From positions 434,001 through 498,000 of the forward strand of contig NZ_RBXJ01000002.1 of assembly GCF_003635115.1 (NCBI RefSeq): DNA of 64,000 nucleotides, written 5' to 3'. The notes beneath the pieces are model-generated. The model saw only the letters and a list, made by a program, of their open reading frames with translations, searched no databases and was not told the DNA's origin. The position numbers and the translations under genes were made by a program. This document shows positions 11,106-19,470 of this stretch, one piece after another. Each line of letters begins with the position of its first letter. The first letter of the stretch is position 1. The DNA comes from Microbacterium sp. AG1240 (GTDB lineage: Bacteria > Actinomycetota > Actinomycetes > Actinomycetales > Microbacteriaceae).

Positions 11106-11690
11106 ATGACCGATTCGGATGCTGCGTACGAGGCCTCTGTGGCGATGGTGCGGGCGGAGACGAGCGGCGTCCTCGAGCGCATGGTGTCGGCGGATCCCCC
11201 CGGAGGGTCGCTCGGCGACCTCGCGGCCCTGGTCGCGGGCGCTGACCGCGTGTTCGTGCTCGGCGCGGGACGCTCCGGCTTGGCGTTGCGGATGACCGCG
11301 ATGCGGCTGATGCATCTCGGTCTCGTCGTTCACGTCGTGGGCGATGTCACGACACCTGCTCTGGGTGCCGGCGACGTACTGCTCACCGCGAGCGGGTCGG
11401 GCACCACGGCCGGGGTCGTCCGTGCGGCGGAGATGGCCGTCGAAGCCGGCGCCGAGGTCGGAGCCCTCACCACCGACGGCGATTCGCCCCTGGCTGCCCT
11501 CGCGCGGGCCGTCGTCGTCGTGCCCGCCGCGCAGAAGCTCGACCGCACCGGCCAGTCTTCGGCCCAGTACGCGGGAAGCCTGTTCGAGCAGCTCGTCGTG
11601 CTGCTCGGCGACGCCCTCTTCGATGTGCTCTGGCGCCGATCCGGGAAGAGCGCCGACGAGCTCTGGCCCCGCCACGCGAACATCGAATAG
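11106..11690 (+). CDS. hxlB: 6-phospho-3-hexuloisomerase
   Basis: 194-residue SIS-domain isomerase that converts 3-hexulose 6-phosphate to fructose 6-phosphate, the second fixing step of the ribulose monophosphate pathway. The SIS core is visible in VFVLGAGRSGLALRMTAMRLMHLG, GDVLLTASGSGTT and the C-terminal QYAGSLFEQLVVLLGDALFD. I chose MTDSD at 11106 rather than the upstream in-frame ATG because the family begins there and a CAGCAT hexamer sits 6 nt before it. hxlA follows 39 nt downstream. Confidence 0.92.
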   Translation: MTDSDAAYEASVAMVRAETSGVLERMVSADPPGGSLGDLAALVAGADRVFVLGAGRSGLALRMTAMRLMHLGLVVHVVGDVTTPALGAGDVLLTASGSGTTAGVVRAAEMAVEAGAEVGALTTDGDSPLAALARAVVVVPAAQKLDRTGQSSAQYAGSLFEQLVVLLGDALFDVLWRRSGKSADELWPRHANIE

Positions 11691-11729
11691 ACCCGACTCC
11701 TCCCACCCGTACGACTGGAAAGAGACACG

Positions 11730-12353
11730 ATGAAACTGCAGTTCGCCATGGACACGCTCACCACCGAGGCCGCCCTGGAGCTTGCCGCCCAGGCTGCGCC
11801 CCACGTCGACATCCTGGAACTCGGCACACCTCTGATCAAGAGCGCCGGGCTCTCAGCGGTCACCGCGATCAAGGCGGCCCACCCCGACAAGATCGTCTTC
11901 GCCGACCTGAAGACCATGGATGCCGGTGAGCTCGAGGCCGACATCGCCTTCGCCGCGGGCGCCGACCTGGTCACGGTTCTCGGCTCCGCCGGCGACAGCA
12001 CCATCGCCGGCGCGGTGAAGGCCGCGAAGAAGCACAACAAGGGCATCGTCGTCGACCTCATCGGGGTTGCCGACAAGCCGGCGCGCGCGAAAGAGGTCGT
12101 CGCCCTCGGCGTGGAGTTCGTCGAGATGCACGCGGGCCTCGACGAGCAGGCCGAAGAGGGCTTCACCTTCTCCACGCTTCTCGACGACGGTCGCGCCTCG
12201 GGCGTTCTCTTCTCCGTCGCCGGCGGCATCAACGCGTCGACCATCGCCGCCGTGCAGGCGTCGGGTGCGCAGGTGGCTGTGGCCGGCGGTGCGATCTACG
12301 GCGCACCCGACGTCGGGGCAGCGGCTGCAGAACTGCGTGCCGCCATCGTCTGA
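11730..12353 (+). CDS. hxlA: 3-hexulose-6-phosphate synthase
   Basis: 207-residue TIM-barrel aldolase of the OMPDC superfamily that condenses formaldehyde with ribulose 5-phosphate. It starts MKLQFAMDTL, shows the catalytic IVFADLKTMDAGELEAD segment (the DxKxxD motif), VTVLGSAG, and the phosphate-binding end SVAGGINASTI...VAVAGGAIYG. A strong GGAAAGAG ribosome-binding site precedes the ATG. With hxlB it gives formaldehyde detoxification or assimilation; no methanol or methylamine oxidation gene is in the window. Confidence 0.95.
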   Translation: MKLQFAMDTLTTEAALELAAQAAPHVDILELGTPLIKSAGLSAVTAIKAAHPDKIVFADLKTMDAGELEADIAFAAGADLVTVLGSAGDSTIAGAVKAAKKHNKGIVVDLIGVADKPARAKEVVALGVEFVEMHAGLDEQAEEGFTFSTLLDDGRASGVLFSVAGGINASTIAAVQASGAQVAVAGGAIYGAPDVGAAAAELRAAIV

Positions 12354-12356
12354 CGC

Positions 12357-12400
12357 GCACCGACGAGGTCGGGAGGCGAGACCCCTCAGGGGGTCGGTGC
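12357..12400. terminator. Bidirectional terminator between hxlA and a small convergent gene
   Basis: Two overlapping inverted repeats: GCACCGAC (12357-12364) with GTCGGTGC (12393-12400), and inside it GACCCC (12380-12385) with GGGGTC (12390-12395). It overlaps the stop codon of the minus-strand gene. Confidence 0.6.
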
Positions 12401-12598
12401 GTCTCCCGCCGAACCTTCGGTGACGGTGGGCACGGCCGGGATGGTGACCCAGGCCGTGCCGGCCGGCGTGTCACCGAGAAGGCCGTCGGCGACCGGGGGA
12501 TCGGCCAGGCGTTCGGTGTCGTTGAGCGCACCCAACGGTTCCGAGGGAAGGCCCGCCCACTCGGTCGGGTCTTCCGGTTTCGATGCGAACAGTCCCAT
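12386..12598 (-). CDS. Small acidic conserved-looking protein (70 residues)
   Basis: Starts MGLFASKPEDPTEW and is rich in Pro, Asp, Glu and Gly, with no membrane segment. A GTG lies just upstream at 12601, but the ATG at 12598 is 6 nt behind CACAAT, matching the window's leaderless geometry, so I prefer it. The function is unknown. It is probably a genuine lineage-specific small protein because its composition is protein-like and it is neatly bounded by a terminator. Confidence 0.6.
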   Translation of the reverse strand: MGLFASKPEDPTEWAGLPSEPLGALNDTERLADPPVADGLLGDTPAGTAWVTIPAVPTVTEGSAGDAPTP

Positions 12599-12665
12599 CA
12601 CCCCATTGTGCGCCTCGCTCTCTCGGAGGGTGCTGATCGGAGTGCGTGCGAGTTGCGGCGCAGGA

Positions 12666-12920
12666 TCAGGACTTCGCGAGCTCCGCGCGCGCGTAGGCCA
12701 CCAGGGCGTTGGCGTGGCCGTGGCCGAGGCCGCGTTCCGTCTTCAGCCAGGTGACGACCTCCATGTGGGGCTTACCCGCGTCGAGTTGCTCGACGATGAG
12801 ATCGAGCCACTCCTGGATCGGCGTGCCGTAGGTCTTCTCGATACTCGGGAAGTACGACGCCGGTCCCTTCGGCTTGTCGCCGGGGGAGAGGACGGGGGCG
12901 CTCACGTGGCGGCTGCTCAT
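12666..12920 (-). CDS. DUF4287 domain protein
   Basis: 84-residue protein with the DUF4287 core: KGPASYFPSIEKTYGTPIQEW followed by LVEQLDAGKPHMEVVTWLKTERGLGHGHANALVAY. The start is the ATG at 12920 (MSSRHVS), 6 nt behind TACGCT; the frame continues to 13028, but the upstream residues are Arg-rich and unrelated to the family. The biochemical role of the family is not known to me. Confidence 0.85.
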   Translation of the reverse strand: MSSRHVSAPVLSPGDKPKGPASYFPSIEKTYGTPIQEWLDLIVEQLDAGKPHMEVVTWLKTERGLGHGHANALVAYARAELAKS

Positions 12921-13063
12921 GCGCACAGCGTAGAGCGGGCGCGCGGTGGTGCGCAGCATCCAGCCGCCCCGCCTCGTCGATCTCTCGACGGTGGGCGGAT
13001 CGTCCCGAGCCGCGCCGAGGGTTTTCATAGGCTGGAAGCTCGCCGACCCGACCGAGGAGAGAC

Positions 13064-13522
13064 GTGTTCCGCACGCCGCTGACCCTTTTCCGCACGCTCG
13101 CGATCGCCGAGATGATCTCGTGGACGCTCCTGATCGGGGGTCTCATCCTCCGCGCGGTGTTCGACTGGTCCCTCGCCGTCACGATCGGCGGGGGTATCCA
13201 CGGGTTCGTCTTCCTCGCGTACGGCGCGACTGCGATCATCGTCGCCGTGCACCAGCGGTGGAGCGTCGGAGTCGGGGTGCTCGCCGTCGCGAGCGCGGTC
13301 GTTCCCTACGCGACGCTGCCAACCGAGATGTGGCTCAGTCGCACGGGCCGCCTCGCCGGCACCTGGCGGCTCGAGGAGACTGACGATCCGCGCGACCGGC
13401 GCCCGGTCGACCGCGCGCTGCGCTTCTTCCTTCGCCGCGCGTGGCTCTTCATCGGTCTGCTCGTGGTCCTGGTCGTGGCGGCGTACGTCGTGCTGCTGGT
13501 GGTCGGCCCGCCCGGACGCTGA
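13064..13522 (+). CDS. DUF3817-type integral membrane protein
   Basis: 152 residues with four predicted membrane helices (about 10-30, 38-60, 68-85 and 125-147). TLFRTLAIAEMISWTLLIGG at the N-terminus and GGIHGFVFLAYGA in the second helix are typical of the family. A GTG start with GAGGAGAG immediately upstream is clear. It is isolated, and its gene end faces the keto-acid decarboxylase operon across a nested palindrome. Confidence 0.82.
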   Translation: MFRTPLTLFRTLAIAEMISWTLLIGGLILRAVFDWSLAVTIGGGIHGFVFLAYGATAIIVAVHQRWSVGVGVLAVASAVVPYATLPTEMWLSRTGRLAGTWRLEETDDPRDRRPVDRALRFFLRRAWLFIGLLVVLVVAAYVVLLVVGPPGR

Positions 13523-13526
13523 TCGT

Positions 13527-13593
13527 TCGCCGGAGAATCGCGCCGCCGTCGGAACCTTGCGGCCCGATCCTCCGACGAAGCTCCGATTCTCCG
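13527..13593. repeat. Nested palindrome, GTCGGAG family
   Basis: Outer arms CGGAGAATCG (13531-13540) and CGATTCTCCG (13584-13593) are perfect. Inner arms CGTCGGA (13547-13553) and TCCGACG (13571-13577) are perfect. The left arm GCCGGAGAATCGC (13528-13540) matches GTCGGAGGATCGC of the element at 49354-49366 at 11 of 13 positions. It lies between convergent genes. Confidence 0.8.
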
Positions 13594-13618
13594 TCGCTCG
13601 TGCGCGCAGATCGTCGGC

Positions 13619-15280
13619 TCAGTGCCGCGCGTTGGCCGACGCGGCCGCGGCCGCGACGTCGCGGAGCACCGCGGGCACGTCGTCCGACGGCACGACGGCC
13701 TGGATGAGGGTGAGACCGGACGCGTCTCGCGCGTCGGCCAGGGCGGTGGTCAGCTCGGCGACCGTCGACGCCTTCACCCCGACCGCGGTCCCCGTCGGGT
13801 CGAGGGCGGCGAGGAGCGCGGTCCAGTCCCACCGGGCGATGTCGTTGTACTCCTCGTGAAGGCCGTGGATGACCCGCTCGACGGTGTACCCGTCGTTGTC
13901 GACGACGACGATCACCGCGGGGATGCGGTGCCGAAGCAGCGTTCCCAGTTCGGCGATCGTCAGCTGGGCGGCTCCGTCGCCGATGAGAAGAACCGGGCGG
14001 CGTTCCGGGCGGGCAAGGGCGGCGCCCAGGAGAGCAGGGAGGGTGAAGCCGATCGCGGCCCACAGCGGCTGCCCGCCGAAGACCACGCCGTGCGGCAGGC
14101 GGTGGCCCGCCATGCCGTAGAACGACGTGCCCTGGTCGGCGAGCACCGTGTCGCCGTCGCGGAGGAAGCCGGTGACCTCCCGCCACAGCGCTGTCTGAGA
14201 CAGGGCGCCCTCGTTCGGCCCGGCGGTGTCGGGGTGGGATGCGGCGACCCCCGTGTCCGCGCGGAAGCGGCCGCCGGTCGCGGCGAGCACCTCGGCGACG
14301 GCGTCGAGCGCATCGCCCATCGCGAGGGGCCGGAAGTCGTCGTCGCCGATCCGCGCGTGCTCACCCCGGATCTCGATGGTGCGAGACGCATCCAGGTGCT
14401 GCGAGAAGAAACCGCTCGTGAGGTCAGTGAACTGCACCCCCGCCATGATCAGCAGGTCGGCCTGCTCGATCCCCTCGCGCACCGCCGGTGAGCTGGCGGC
14501 GCCGACGTACGACCCGAGGTAGGCCGGCGCCGACTCGTCGACGACGCGACGGCCCCACAAGAGCGTCGCGTGGGGGATGCCCTCGTCGAGCACCCGGTGC
14601 AGATGAGCCTCGACGTCGAGGCGGGCGACCAGGATGTCGGCGAGGGCCGAGACGGTGGATGCCGCCGCGACGCGCTCCTCGACCTCGGCGCGGAACCGGG
14701 CGAGGACGCCGAGGTCGGTGACGCCCGGATGCTGCGGCAGAGGCGCCACCGGAGGTGACGCCGGGTGCTCGGCGACATCGGCGGAGATTACGAGGTACCC
14801 CGGGAGTCGTCGCTCGAGCACCGCCGTGATCACGCGGTCGATCTCGTCGGTCGCCGTCTCGGGAGAGAGCACGGCCTGCGCTGCCGTCACCTCGGCCGTC
14901 ATGCGCGCGAAGTGGCCGAAGTCGCCGTCGCCGAGCGTGTGGTGGGTCGCGCGGCCCGCGGCCTGGACGGCCGTCGTGGGTGCTCCGACGACGTGGAGCA
15001 CGGGAACGTGCTCGGCGTAGCTGCCCGCGACCGCTCCGATCGCCGACAGCTCTCCAACGCCGAACGTGGTGCTCAGGGCGCCGAGACCGCCGAGACGGGC
15101 GTAGCCGTCGGCCGCATAGCCGGCGCCCAATTCGTTCGCGCAGCCGACCCATTCGATGCTCGGGTGCGCCTCGACGTGATCGAGGAAAGCGAGAGTGAAG
15201 TCGCCGGGGACGCCGAACAGGTGTCTCACACCCGCTTCCGCCAACCGATCGAGGAGGTGATCGGCGACGGTGTAGGTCAT
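13619..15280 (-). CDS. Thiamine-diphosphate-dependent 2-keto-acid (indolepyruvate/pyruvate-type) decarboxylase
   Basis: 553 residues with the three-domain architecture of ThDP decarboxylases. The N-terminal Pyr domain contains GVRHLFGVPGDFTLAFLDHV and the catalytic Glu region GCANELGAGYAADGYAR. The C-terminal PP domain contains LLIGDGAAQLTIAELGTLLRH through VVDNDGYTVERV, the GDG-N cofactor motif. This resembles IpdC/KdcA-type enzymes that decarboxylate indolepyruvate or branched keto acids, but substrate cannot be read from sequence. The ATG overlaps the stop of an upstream small membrane gene. Confidence 0.88.
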   Translation of the reverse strand: MTYTVADHLLDRLAEAGVRHLFGVPGDFTLAFLDHVEAHPSIEWVGCANELGAGYAADGYARLGGLGALSTTFGVGELSAIGAVAGSYAEHVPVLHVVGAPTTAVQAAGRATHHTLGDGDFGHFARMTAEVTAAQAVLSPETATDEIDRVITAVLERRLPGYLVISADVAEHPASPPVAPLPQHPGVTDLGVLARFRAEVEERVAAASTVSALADILVARLDVEAHLHRVLDEGIPHATLLWGRRVVDESAPAYLGSYVGAASSPAVREGIEQADLLIMAGVQFTDLTSGFFSQHLDASRTIEIRGEHARIGDDDFRPLAMGDALDAVAEVLAATGGRFRADTGVAASHPDTAGPNEGALSQTALWREVTGFLRDGDTVLADQGTSFYGMAGHRLPHGVVFGGQPLWAAIGFTLPALLGAALARPERRPVLLIGDGAAQLTIAELGTLLRHRIPAVIVVVDNDGYTVERVIHGLHEEYNDIARWDWTALLAALDPTGTAVGVKASTVAELTTALADARDASGLTLIQAVVPSDDVPAVLRDVAAAAASANARH

Positions 15281-15441
15281 CGGTGCGAGGCGCTGCCGCT
15301 GAAGTGGAAGGGGATCGCCAGAGAACCGGCGACGCAGAGGATGCCGACGATGAACACCAGCGCCTGGATCGGCACGATCGAGAACGAGATGCCGATCAGG
15401 AAGATTCCGCCGAGCAACAGGATCAGAGCGATGACGTACAT
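15277..15441 (-). CDS. 54-residue two-helix membrane protein upstream of the decarboxylase
   Basis: An ATG at 15441 has a near-ideal GAGGAGG ribosome-binding site upstream. The product starts MYVIALILLLGGIFLIG and has two hydrophobic helices (about residues 2-22 and 27-46) and a short His-containing tail. Its TGA overlaps the decarboxylase ATG, so the two are translationally coupled. It is easily missed because of its size. I recognise no family; a role in anchoring or in export of the decarboxylase product is speculation. Confidence 0.8.
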   Translation of the reverse strand: MYVIALILLLGGIFLIGISFSIVPIQALVFIVGILCVAGSLAIPFHFSGSASHR

Positions 15442-15554
15442 GTGTGGTTGCCTCCTCAGGCCAGGCTACCTTGCGCCGGGCCGTCGCCGAAGCCGATGGG
15501 GTGACGCATCCTCGTCACGATCCGGTGACCCGATCGACACCTCCGAGGTCCAGG

Positions 15555-17423
15555 ATGGGTAGCGTGACGACGTTCCCGCTCATCCCGACCGGGGCACCGC
15601 GCCCCGCGCCGGCCCCGCACAAGAAGAAGATGCGCGGCGGCGATCGGTTGTCGGCGACGCTGATGCTGGTCGGCGTCGCGATCGCGATGGTGTGGGCGAA
15701 CCTGCCGGGCGAGACGTATCACCAGTTCTGGGACCTGCCGCTGGGCGCCTCGTTCGGCGACGCCTCGTGGACGTTCAGCCTCCACGCCCTCGTCAACGAG
15801 GGCTTCATGACGCTGTTCTTCTTCCTCGTCGGACTCGAGGTCAAGCGCGAGCTCACCGTCGGCGAGCTCACCGACCGCTCGCGCGCGGTCGTGCCGATCG
15901 CGGCCGCCGTGGCGGGACTCGTCCTCCCCGCCGGCATCTTCCTCCTCTTCAACCTCGCCGACGGCGAGTTCGACGCGTGGGGCGTGGTGATCTCGACCGA
16001 TACCGCCTTCCTCCTCGGAGCCCTCGCCCTCATCGGACCGAAGTTCTCCTCGCGGTTGCGCACGTTCCTGCTCACCCTGGCCGTCGTCGACGACATCGGT
16101 GCGCTCCTGGTCATCGGGCTCTTCTACAACAGCGGCCTGAACCCGGTGCCCTTCGTGATCGCCCTGGTGCTGATGGCGCTCATCGCCCTCGTGAGGTTCC
16201 TACCGGTCGGGCGCGGCTTCGCCTACGGGGTGCTGGGGGCGGCGCTCTTCGTTGTGGTCTACCTCGCCGGCGTCCACCCCACGCTCGCGGGGGTCGCGGT
16301 GGCGCTGCTCATCCCCGTCTTCCCGCCGCGGCGCAACGACGTCGAGCGGTCGGTCGAACTCACCCGGGCGTTCCGCGAATCGCCCAATCCCGCGTACGCC
16401 GCCGCGGTCACGCGGAGCCTCCGCGAATCGATCTCGATCAACGAGCGCATCGACACGGGCCTGCGTCCCTACGTCTCGTTCGCGATCCTGCCCGTCTTCG
16501 CCCTCGCCAACGCCGGCGTGCACATCGACGGCGACACCCTGCGCGACGCGCTCGTCTCGCCCGTCGCGTGGGGCATCGTCGCCGGTCTCGTGCTCGGAAA
16601 GTTCATCGGCATCACTCTCGCCACGTGGCTGGTCGGCGTCGTCGGCCGCGGTCAGCTCGCCCCCGGTCTCAGCCTCCACCGCGTCGCCGGCGGCGCCGCT
16701 CTCTCCGGGATCGGCTTCACGATCTCGCTCTTCCTCGTGCCGATCGCCATCAGCGATCCGCACACGCAGGACCTCGCGCGCGTGGCCGTGCTCGCCGCAT
16801 CCGTCATCGCGTTCTTCCTGGGGTGGGCGATCCTCACCGTCGGCGACCGCATCAGCCCTCCGCACCCGGTCGGTTTCAAGCTCGCGCGTCCGGTCGACCC
16901 GCAGCGCGACCACATCAGGGGCTCGATGGACGCTCCGTACGAGATCGTCGAGTACGGCGATTTCGAGTGCCCGTTCTGCAGTCGCGCGACCGGATCGGTG
17001 GATGCGGTGCGCGAGCGCTTCGGCGACGACATCCGCTGGGTGTGGCGTCACCTCCCGCTCGACCAGCCGCACCCGCACGCGCAGGAGGCAGCCCAGGCGG
17101 CGGAGGCCGCAGCGATCCAGGGGCGCTTCTTCGAGATGGCGGGCAAGCTCTTCGCGCACCAGAAGAACCTCGAGCGCGACGACCTGTTCCGCTACGCCGA
17201 GATGCTCGGGCTTGACCCCGACCGGTTCGCCGACGACTTCGTCTCGCCGAAGGTCGCCCACCACATCCAGGACGACCGGCTCGACGCCGAGATCATGGAC
17301 CTCAACACGACGCCCACGTTCTTCCTCAACGGGCGTCGGCACATCGGCCCCTACGACTCGGCGAGCCTGATCCGGGGGCTCGAGAACAGCGCGCCGATGC
17401 ACGCGAAGACCCCCGCCAACTGA
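15555..17423 (+). CDS. nhaA: Na+/H+ antiporter NhaA with C-terminal DsbA-like thioredoxin domain
   Basis: 622 residues. Residues ~25-420 are NhaA: about 12 helices, the paired ion-binding aspartates in VVDDIGALLVIGLFYN (near residues 179-180), LKRELTVGELT-type loop VKRELTVGEL, and GGAALSGIGFTISLFL. Residues ~440-620 are a thioredoxin-fold domain with CPFC at 472-475, a DsbA-like helical insertion and TTPTFFLNGRR with the cis-Pro. I chose ATG 15555 (MGSVTTF); the open frame begins earlier but without family similarity. Actinobacterial NhaA proteins with this extension are known. Confidence 0.93.
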   Translation: MGSVTTFPLIPTGAPRPAPAPHKKKMRGGDRLSATLMLVGVAIAMVWANLPGETYHQFWDLPLGASFGDASWTFSLHALVNEGFMTLFFFLVGLEVKRELTVGELTDRSRAVVPIAAAVAGLVLPAGIFLLFNLADGEFDAWGVVISTDTAFLLGALALIGPKFSSRLRTFLLTLAVVDDIGALLVIGLFYNSGLNPVPFVIALVLMALIALVRFLPVGRGFAYGVLGAALFVVVYLAGVHPTLAGVAVALLIPVFPPRRNDVERSVELTRAFRESPNPAYAAAVTRSLRESISINERIDTGLRPYVSFAILPVFALANAGVHIDGDTLRDALVSPVAWGIVAGLVLGKFIGITLATWLVGVVGRGQLAPGLSLHRVAGGAALSGIGFTISLFLVPIAISDPHTQDLARVAVLAASVIAFFLGWAILTVGDRISPPHPVGFKLARPVDPQRDHIRGSMDAPYEIVEYGDFECPFCSRATGSVDAVRERFGDDIRWVWRHLPLDQPHPHAQEAAQAAEAAAIQGRFFEMAGKLFAHQKNLERDDLFRYAEMLGLDPDRFADDFVSPKVAHHIQDDRLDAEIMDLNTTPTFFLNGRRHIGPYDSASLIRGLENSAPMHAKTPAN

Positions 17424-17478
17424 GAGTCCACGACACCCGGATGCTGCGGCGCGTCCGCCCGGGTGTCTTGGGCTCTCA
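17421..17478. terminator. Bidirectional terminator between nhaA and the EI24 gene
   Basis: Arms 17421-17440 and 17459-17478 pair over 20 positions with two mismatches, starting at the nhaA stop and ending on the stop codon of the convergent gene. The loop holds GGATGCTGC. The core stem is GACACCCGG with CCGGGTGTC. Confidence 0.85.
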
Positions 17479-18216
17479 GCGGGTGGAGCGGGGCGCGTCG
17501 GCGAGCAGCGAGGTCGCGAGCATCGTCGACCCGGCCACGGCGGCGGGCATGACGGCCACCGCTCCGAGCGGCACGAGGAAGCAGAGCTGCGTGGCGACGC
17601 CGAACCCGAGCGCCTGGCCGCGCCGAGCGCGCAGCAGGCGGCGGCGCTGCGCGCGGTCGACGCCGCGGGCGGTGAGGGCGCGCGAGGTGAGCTCGTCGGT
17701 CAGCAGCCAGCCGGTGAGCACGACGCCGAGCACGGCACCCACCGCGCCTCCGACGACGGGCACGAGGCCGAGGAGCGCGGTCAGTATCGCCACCCCGATG
17801 CCGCGGGCGATGAGCCAGACGGTGTCGACGAGGGCGCGCGCGAAGCCGTAGCGCACGTCGGGCACCTCGCCGAGCTCCTCCTCGACCGACCGCCAGATGC
17901 GGTCGTAGAAGGGCTCGCCGATCAGCAGCGTGAGGGCGGTGAACGACACGACCGCGATCACCAGCGCGGCGCCGAGGGTCGCCGCCCCCGCGGCGAAACG
18001 CACGACCGAGACCCAGATCTCGGGCCACCCGTCGGCGAAGGGGGTGACGGTGGTCGCGATCTGGGGAAGGAACACGGCGAGGGTGATCACCCCCGCAAGC
18101 AGCACGACACCCACGATGAGGGCGGGGACGAGTCCGGCGGCCATCACTCCGGGCCGCCGCCGCCACCAGCCGAATCCGCGCGCGAGCATGCCCACGCCCG
18201 CGCCGAACTGCTTCAC
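17476..18216 (-). CDS. EI24/CysZ-like membrane protein
   Basis: 246 residues with about five to six membrane segments. The EI24-family middle LTLLIGEPFYDRIWRSVEEELG and the LLGLVPVVGGAVGAVLG segment are visible. Relatives include CysZ sulfate permeases, but the true substrate here is unknown. I placed the start at GTG 18216 (MKQFGAG) because TAGGCT (18223-18228) lies exactly 6 nt upstream; the GTG at 18222 directly abuts that hexamer and would be upstream of the predicted transcript start. Confidence 0.82.
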   Translation of the reverse strand: MKQFGAGVGMLARGFGWWRRRPGVMAAGLVPALIVGVVLLAGVITLAVFLPQIATTVTPFADGWPEIWVSVVRFAAGAATLGAALVIAVVSFTALTLLIGEPFYDRIWRSVEEELGEVPDVRYGFARALVDTVWLIARGIGVAILTALLGLVPVVGGAVGAVLGVVLTGWLLTDELTSRALTARGVDRAQRRRLLRARRGQALGFGVATQLCFLVPLGAVAVMPAAVAGSTMLATSLLADAPRSTR

Positions 18217-18259
18217 ATCCACAGCCTAGGACGCCGGATCGTCGACGCCGTGCGCGGGG

Positions 18260-19396
18260 TCAGCGGTCGTAGGCCGAGGCGCTTCGCACCGAGGCCATCA
18301 CGGTGAACTTGCTGTTGCGGGCGATCTGCCGCGTGGGCCCGACCACCCGCTCGAGGGTCGGGCGATAGAGGAGGGCCGAGTTCCACACGGTCCACAGCTC
18401 GCCGCCGGGGCGGAGCGCCCGGGCGGCGTCGGCGAAGAGCCGCGCGGCGACCCCCTCGTAGACGGCCGCACCGACGTGGAAGGGCGGGTTCAGGGCGATG
18501 AACGACACGCTCGCGTCGTCGAGCATCGAGAGGAGGTCGTCGCGTTCGACGCGCACGAGGTCGCTCACCCCGTTCGCCTCCGCGGTCGCGCGGGCCGACG
18601 CGACGGCGGCGGCCGACTGATCGGAGGCGTACGCGTGCAGGCCCTGCCGCGCGAACGTCGCCGCGACCACGCCCGTGCCGCACGCCATGTCGACCACCGG
18701 GTCGTCGGCGGTGCCGCCGCCGGCCACGCGTCCCGAGATGTTGTCGAGCAGGAACCGCGTGCCGATGTCGACGGAGGTGGCCGCGAAGACCCCGCCGTAG
18801 GCGCAGACGACGAGACCGTCGTGGGTGGCGCGCCGGGGCTCGGGGTCGTGGCCCTCCTTCGCGCCGCGCGCGACGAGCACGCGGGACTTCTGGCGGGCGT
18901 GGGTGACGTCGACCACGTCGAAGTGGCGACGCAGCACGTCGTTCATGGCGACGGTCATGTGCTTGATGCGTCCACCGGCGAAGACCGTGACGCCGGGGGA
19001 GGCATGGCGCGCGATGAGGGCTGCGACGTCGTCGAGCTCGTCGAGCGACCTCGGCAGCCGCAGCAGCACCACCTCGGCGTCGCGCACGAGGTCGGCGTCG
19101 AACGGCAGCGACGAGAAGGCGTCGTCGTCGACGGCGAGCCGCTTGGCATTCGCGGCCAGGGCGCGTTCACCGGTCAGCGGGTCCTGATGCACGCGGATGC
19201 GGCGCGCCCCCTCGGCGGCGGAGGCGAGGGTCAGGGCGCCGTGGGTGTCGCCGATGACGACGAGCGCGCCGTCGTCGAGGGTCGTCCGCGCGCCGGCCGA
19301 CTCGTCGAGGAGGAGGCGGTCGGCAGCATCCGCCGCGAGGAGTTCGGGCGCCTCGACATCGGGCCAGCGGCGAAGGGTGTCGAAGGGGAAGGTCAT
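18260..19396 (-). CDS. Class I methyltransferase of the RlmG/RsmC type
   Basis: 378 residues in two halves. The N-terminal half is a degenerate methyltransferase-like domain. The C-terminal half carries the SAM motif VVDMACGTGVVAATFARQG and the catalytic NPPF (IALNPPFHVG), as in N2-guanine rRNA methyltransferases RsmC and RlmG. The target is probably rRNA, inferred from the family. Start ATG 19396 (MTFPFDTL) is 7 nt behind TACCGT; the longer frame to 19495 would run into the Clp promoter region. Confidence 0.85.
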   Translation of the reverse strand: MTFPFDTLRRWPDVEAPELLAADAADRLLLDESAGARTTLDDGALVVIGDTHGALTLASAAEGARRIRVHQDPLTGERALAANAKRLAVDDDAFSSLPFDADLVRDAEVVLLRLPRSLDELDDVAALIARHASPGVTVFAGGRIKHMTVAMNDVLRRHFDVVDVTHARQKSRVLVARGAKEGHDPEPRRATHDGLVVCAYGGVFAATSVDIGTRFLLDNISGRVAGGGTADDPVVDMACGTGVVAATFARQGLHAYASDQSAAAVASARATAEANGVSDLVRVERDDLLSMLDDASVSFIALNPPFHVGAAVYEGVAARLFADAARALRPGGELWTVWNSALLYRPTLERVVGPTRQIARNSKFTVMASVRSASAYDR

Positions 19397-19470
19397 CCTC
19401 GCCACGGTAGTCGGCCGGCCGGCAGATGACGCATCGTGCGGTGACCGGGAATAGCCTGAGCGCCGGATGG

